The notes below the pieces were generated by a model, which was not told the origin of the DNA, made no database searches, and saw only the letters and a program-made list of their open reading frames with translations. From assembly GCA_005893365.1 (NCBI GenBank), contig VBPB01000236.1, positions 1 to 8,306 on the forward strand: a stretch of 8,306 nucleotides of DNA. Direction: 5' to 3'. Both the position numbers and the translations under genes were made by a program. Below, piece after piece: positions 6,698 through 8,306 of this stretch (positions are counted from its first letter, which is position 1; each line of letters starts with the position of its first letter). Source of the stretch: Candidatus Eiseniibacteriota bacterium. GTDB taxonomy: Bacteria > Eisenbacteria > RBG-16-71-46.

Positions 6698-6720
6698 GCC
6701 TCCACCCGGGCGGGGGAGGC
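6698..6720 (-). terminator. GC-rich hairpin after the permease operon
   Basis: GCCTCC (6698-6703) pairs with GGAGGC (6715-6720). After a single bulged A at 6704, CCC (6705-6707) pairs with GGG (6712-6714), leaving a four-base loop. It falls 55 bases past the stop of the ABC permease and 37 bases before the CBS gene start. Only two Ts follow on the minus strand, so it is a weak candidate for an intrinsic terminator. It could instead be part of the CBS gene leader. Confidence 0.35.
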
Positions 6721-6774
6721 GCGCAACCGGAAATCCTGGGGGCCTGCCGGTTCGGGCGACCCGTTCCCGGTGGG

Positions 6775-7944
6775 TCAGACCGCCCGCAGCCCCGCGGCCA
6801 GGGTCTGCCGGCCGGCGCGCAGCGCGGGCAGGAAGCCGCCGACCAGGCCCAGCACGCCCGCGAACACGAGCCCGACCAGCATGCCGCCCGGGGTCACGCG
6901 GAAGGCGAACGCCACCTCGCTGAACGACGCCCAGTTGGTGGTGCTGGTGGTGATGCCGTTGATGGGCAGGGCGATGAGGCAGCCGATGGCGCCGCCGACC
7001 AGGGCGAGCATCACCGACTCGATCAGGAAGGAGAGGGTGATGGCCGCGCCGCTGAAGCCGAGCGTCATCAGCACCGCGATCTCGCGGCCGCGCTGGCGGA
7101 CCGCCGCGAACATCGTGTTCATCGCCCCGAAGATGGCGCCGATGGCCATGATCAGGGTGATGAAGACGCCGCCCACCCGGATGACCTGGCCCATCACCGC
7201 CGACTGCTCCGAGTACCAGGCGCGCTCGGTGCGCACCTGGATGCCGAGCCGGCGATCGGCCTCGAGCTCCTGCTTGAGCGCGGCGAAGCGCGCGGGGTCG
7301 CGCATCCGGAAGGTGACGCTCTGGAACGCGTCCTCGCGGTTGAGCGCGGGCATCAGCACCGCGTCGTCGCCCCAGACCTCCGACTCGAAGCCGGAGCCGC
7401 CGGCCGAGAAGTGCCCGACCACGGTGAAGTCCCGCTGGCCGAGGCGCATGGTCTCGCCGATGCCGCAGTGGGCGAAGCGCCGGGCCATCCGGCTGGCGAC
7501 GATCACCTCGTCGCTCCCGGGCGTGAACATGCGGCCCTCGGTGATCTTGACCTGGTCGCGCAGGGCCAGGCCCTCGGCCCCGATGCCGCGGATGGTGACG
7601 TTGGACGAGCCGCTCTGCCCGAGGCGCGGCGCGTTGATGAGGACCACCATCTCGGCGCTGGCGAGCGGACGCCCATCGGGTCCGGCCGCCACCTCCGGGA
7701 GCGAGCGCAGGATGTTCGCGGCGTCCCGGCCGATGCCGCTCGAGATCTCGGAGTCGGCGCCGGTGCGCAGCGCCAGCAGATTGGCGGGCGAGCCGGTCTC
7801 GACCAGCGCCGCCTGGAATCCGGACGCGAGCGCCAGCGCCCCGACCAGGATGGCGACCACCAGGGCGATGCCGAGCGTGGTGGCGAGCGTGGACATCGGA
7901 CGGCGCACGACGTTGCGCAGATTGTAGGAGATCGGGATCGCCAT
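6775..7944 (-). CDS. ABC transporter permease, FtsX/MacB type
   Basis: The 389-residue protein has the four-helix plan of MacB-type permeases. TM1 is at about 19-42, then a large extracytoplasmic domain at about 45-245 (MacB periplasmic-core-like), then three more helices at about 257-281, 300-328 and 353-374. The loop after TM2 carries AVRQRGREIAVLMTLGFS (281-298), the conserved segment that contacts the ATPase in FtsX-family proteins. The ATG at 7944 has GGAGG about four bases upstream, overlapping the region of the previous gene's stop, and the two genes are 10 bases apart. It probably forms a heterodimer with the neighbouring permease. Substrate is unknown; relatives move lipoproteins, peptides or drugs or act mechanically in the envelope. 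No ATP-binding subunit is in the window. Confidence 0.9.
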   Translation of the reverse strand: MAIPISYNLRNVVRRPMSTLATTLGIALVVAILVGALALASGFQAALVETGSPANLLALRTGADSEISSGIGRDAANILRSLPEVAAGPDGRPLASAEMVVLINAPRLGQSGSSNVTIRGIGAEGLALRDQVKITEGRMFTPGSDEVIVASRMARRFAHCGIGETMRLGQRDFTVVGHFSAGGSGFESEVWGDDAVLMPALNREDAFQSVTFRMRDPARFAALKQELEADRRLGIQVRTERAWYSEQSAVMGQVIRVGGVFITLIMAIGAIFGAMNTMFAAVRQRGREIAVLMTLGFSGAAITLSFLIESVMLALVGGAIGCLIALPINGITTSTTNWASFSEVAFAFRVTPGGMLVGLVFAGVLGLVGGFLPALRAGRQTLAAGLRAV

Positions 7945-7954
7945 GTGCCCTCCG

Positions 7955-8306
7955 CTACTCGACGCGCCGCAGCGCGTCGACGATCCTGAGGCGCGAGGCC
8001 TGCAGCGCCGGCACGATGCCGCTGGTGGCGCCCATCAGCACCGCGATGGCGATGCCGGTCACGACCGTCGCCCAGCTCACCGTCATGGGCGGCAGGAAGC
8101 CGACCGCGTTGAACTTGGTGCCCTCGATGACGACCTTGGCCAGCAGCGCGCCCAGCGTGCCGCCGCCGAGCGTGATGATGGCCGCCTCGGCCAGCACCAT
8201 GGCGAACAGCGTCCCATCGCCGAACCCGAGCGTCTTCAAGACGCCGAACTCGGGGATGCGCTCGCGGGTCGCCATCATCATGGTGTTGGCGGCCACGAGG
8301 AGGATG
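7955..8306 (-). CDS. ABC transporter permease, FtsX/MacB type (5' end outside window)
   Basis: Only the last 116 or so codons are present; the frame is open through the right edge, so the true start lies beyond 8306. The GTG at 8296 is an internal Val codon in a membrane helix reading ILLVAANTMMMATRERIPEF, not a start. The segment ANTMMMATRERIPEFGVLKTLGF is the FtsX-family coupling region after TM2. Two further helices follow, and the protein ends in PALQASRLRIVDALRRVE, the usual C-terminus of this family. It ends with TAG at 7957-7955, ten bases before the next permease gene. The pair is best read as the two membrane halves of one exporter whose ATPase is expected further right. Confidence 0.87.
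   Translation of the reverse strand, partial: ILLVAANTMMMATRERIPEFGVLKTLGFGDGTLFAMVLAEAAIITLGGGTLGALLAKVVIEGTKFNAVGFLPPMTVSWATVVTGIAIAVLMGATSGIVPALQASRLRIVDALRRVE

Noticed and set aside
6107..7989. Long plus-strand frames of 606 and 437 codons
   Set aside because: They are antisense to the CBS and permease genes, which have clear families, ribosome sites and membrane patterns. The translations are low complexity.

Overview
This is a very GC-rich bacterial chromosomal segment. A sample line at 1321-1380 has 48 G/C of 60, while 121-180 has only 31 of 60. Every confident gene lies on the minus strand, so transcription runs right to left. The gene content and composition fit an uncultured high-GC soil or sediment bacterium of the kind found in Rokubacteria/Methylomirabilota, Myxococcota, Gemmatimonadota or Eisenbacteria-like lineages. 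No taxonomic marker is present, so this placement is a guess.

Layout from right to left. (1) At 8306-6775 are two tandem FtsX/MacB-type ABC transporter permeases, the first cut by the window edge. No ATPase or periplasmic adaptor is visible. (2) A GC-rich hairpin near 6698-6720 separates them from a stand-alone two-CBS-domain protein (6661-6227). (3) After 240 bases that contain a good candidate sigma70-type promoter, a compact gene cluster begins: thioredoxin reductase (trxB), ETF-ubiquinone oxidoreductase, an exported Trp-rich DUF6600-like protein, and epoxyqueuosine reductase (queG). The gaps are about 30, 11 and 8 bases, which suggests one operon. (4) After a 109-base gap with a perfect 8-bp hairpin comes a 76-residue putative lipoprotein. 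(5) The leftmost 758 bases hold no convincing gene. Bases 1 to about 480 have much lower GC and many stops. One short coding-like open stretch (about 427-735, plus strand) may be a gene remnant.

Functionally the core cluster is redox-centred. TrxB moves NADPH electrons to thioredoxin, ETF-QO moves electrons from flavoprotein dehydrogenases to quinone, and QueG uses cobalamin and two 4Fe-4S clusters to finish the tRNA base queuosine. The Trp-rich envelope protein between ETF-QO and queG has no known redox role. I found no CRISPR array, rRNA, tRNA, insertion sequence or phage gene. There is no clear evidence of a wholly new system. The most interesting items are the unusual operon composition, the Trp-rich protein, the small lipoprotein with its preceding hairpin, and the composition break at the left.
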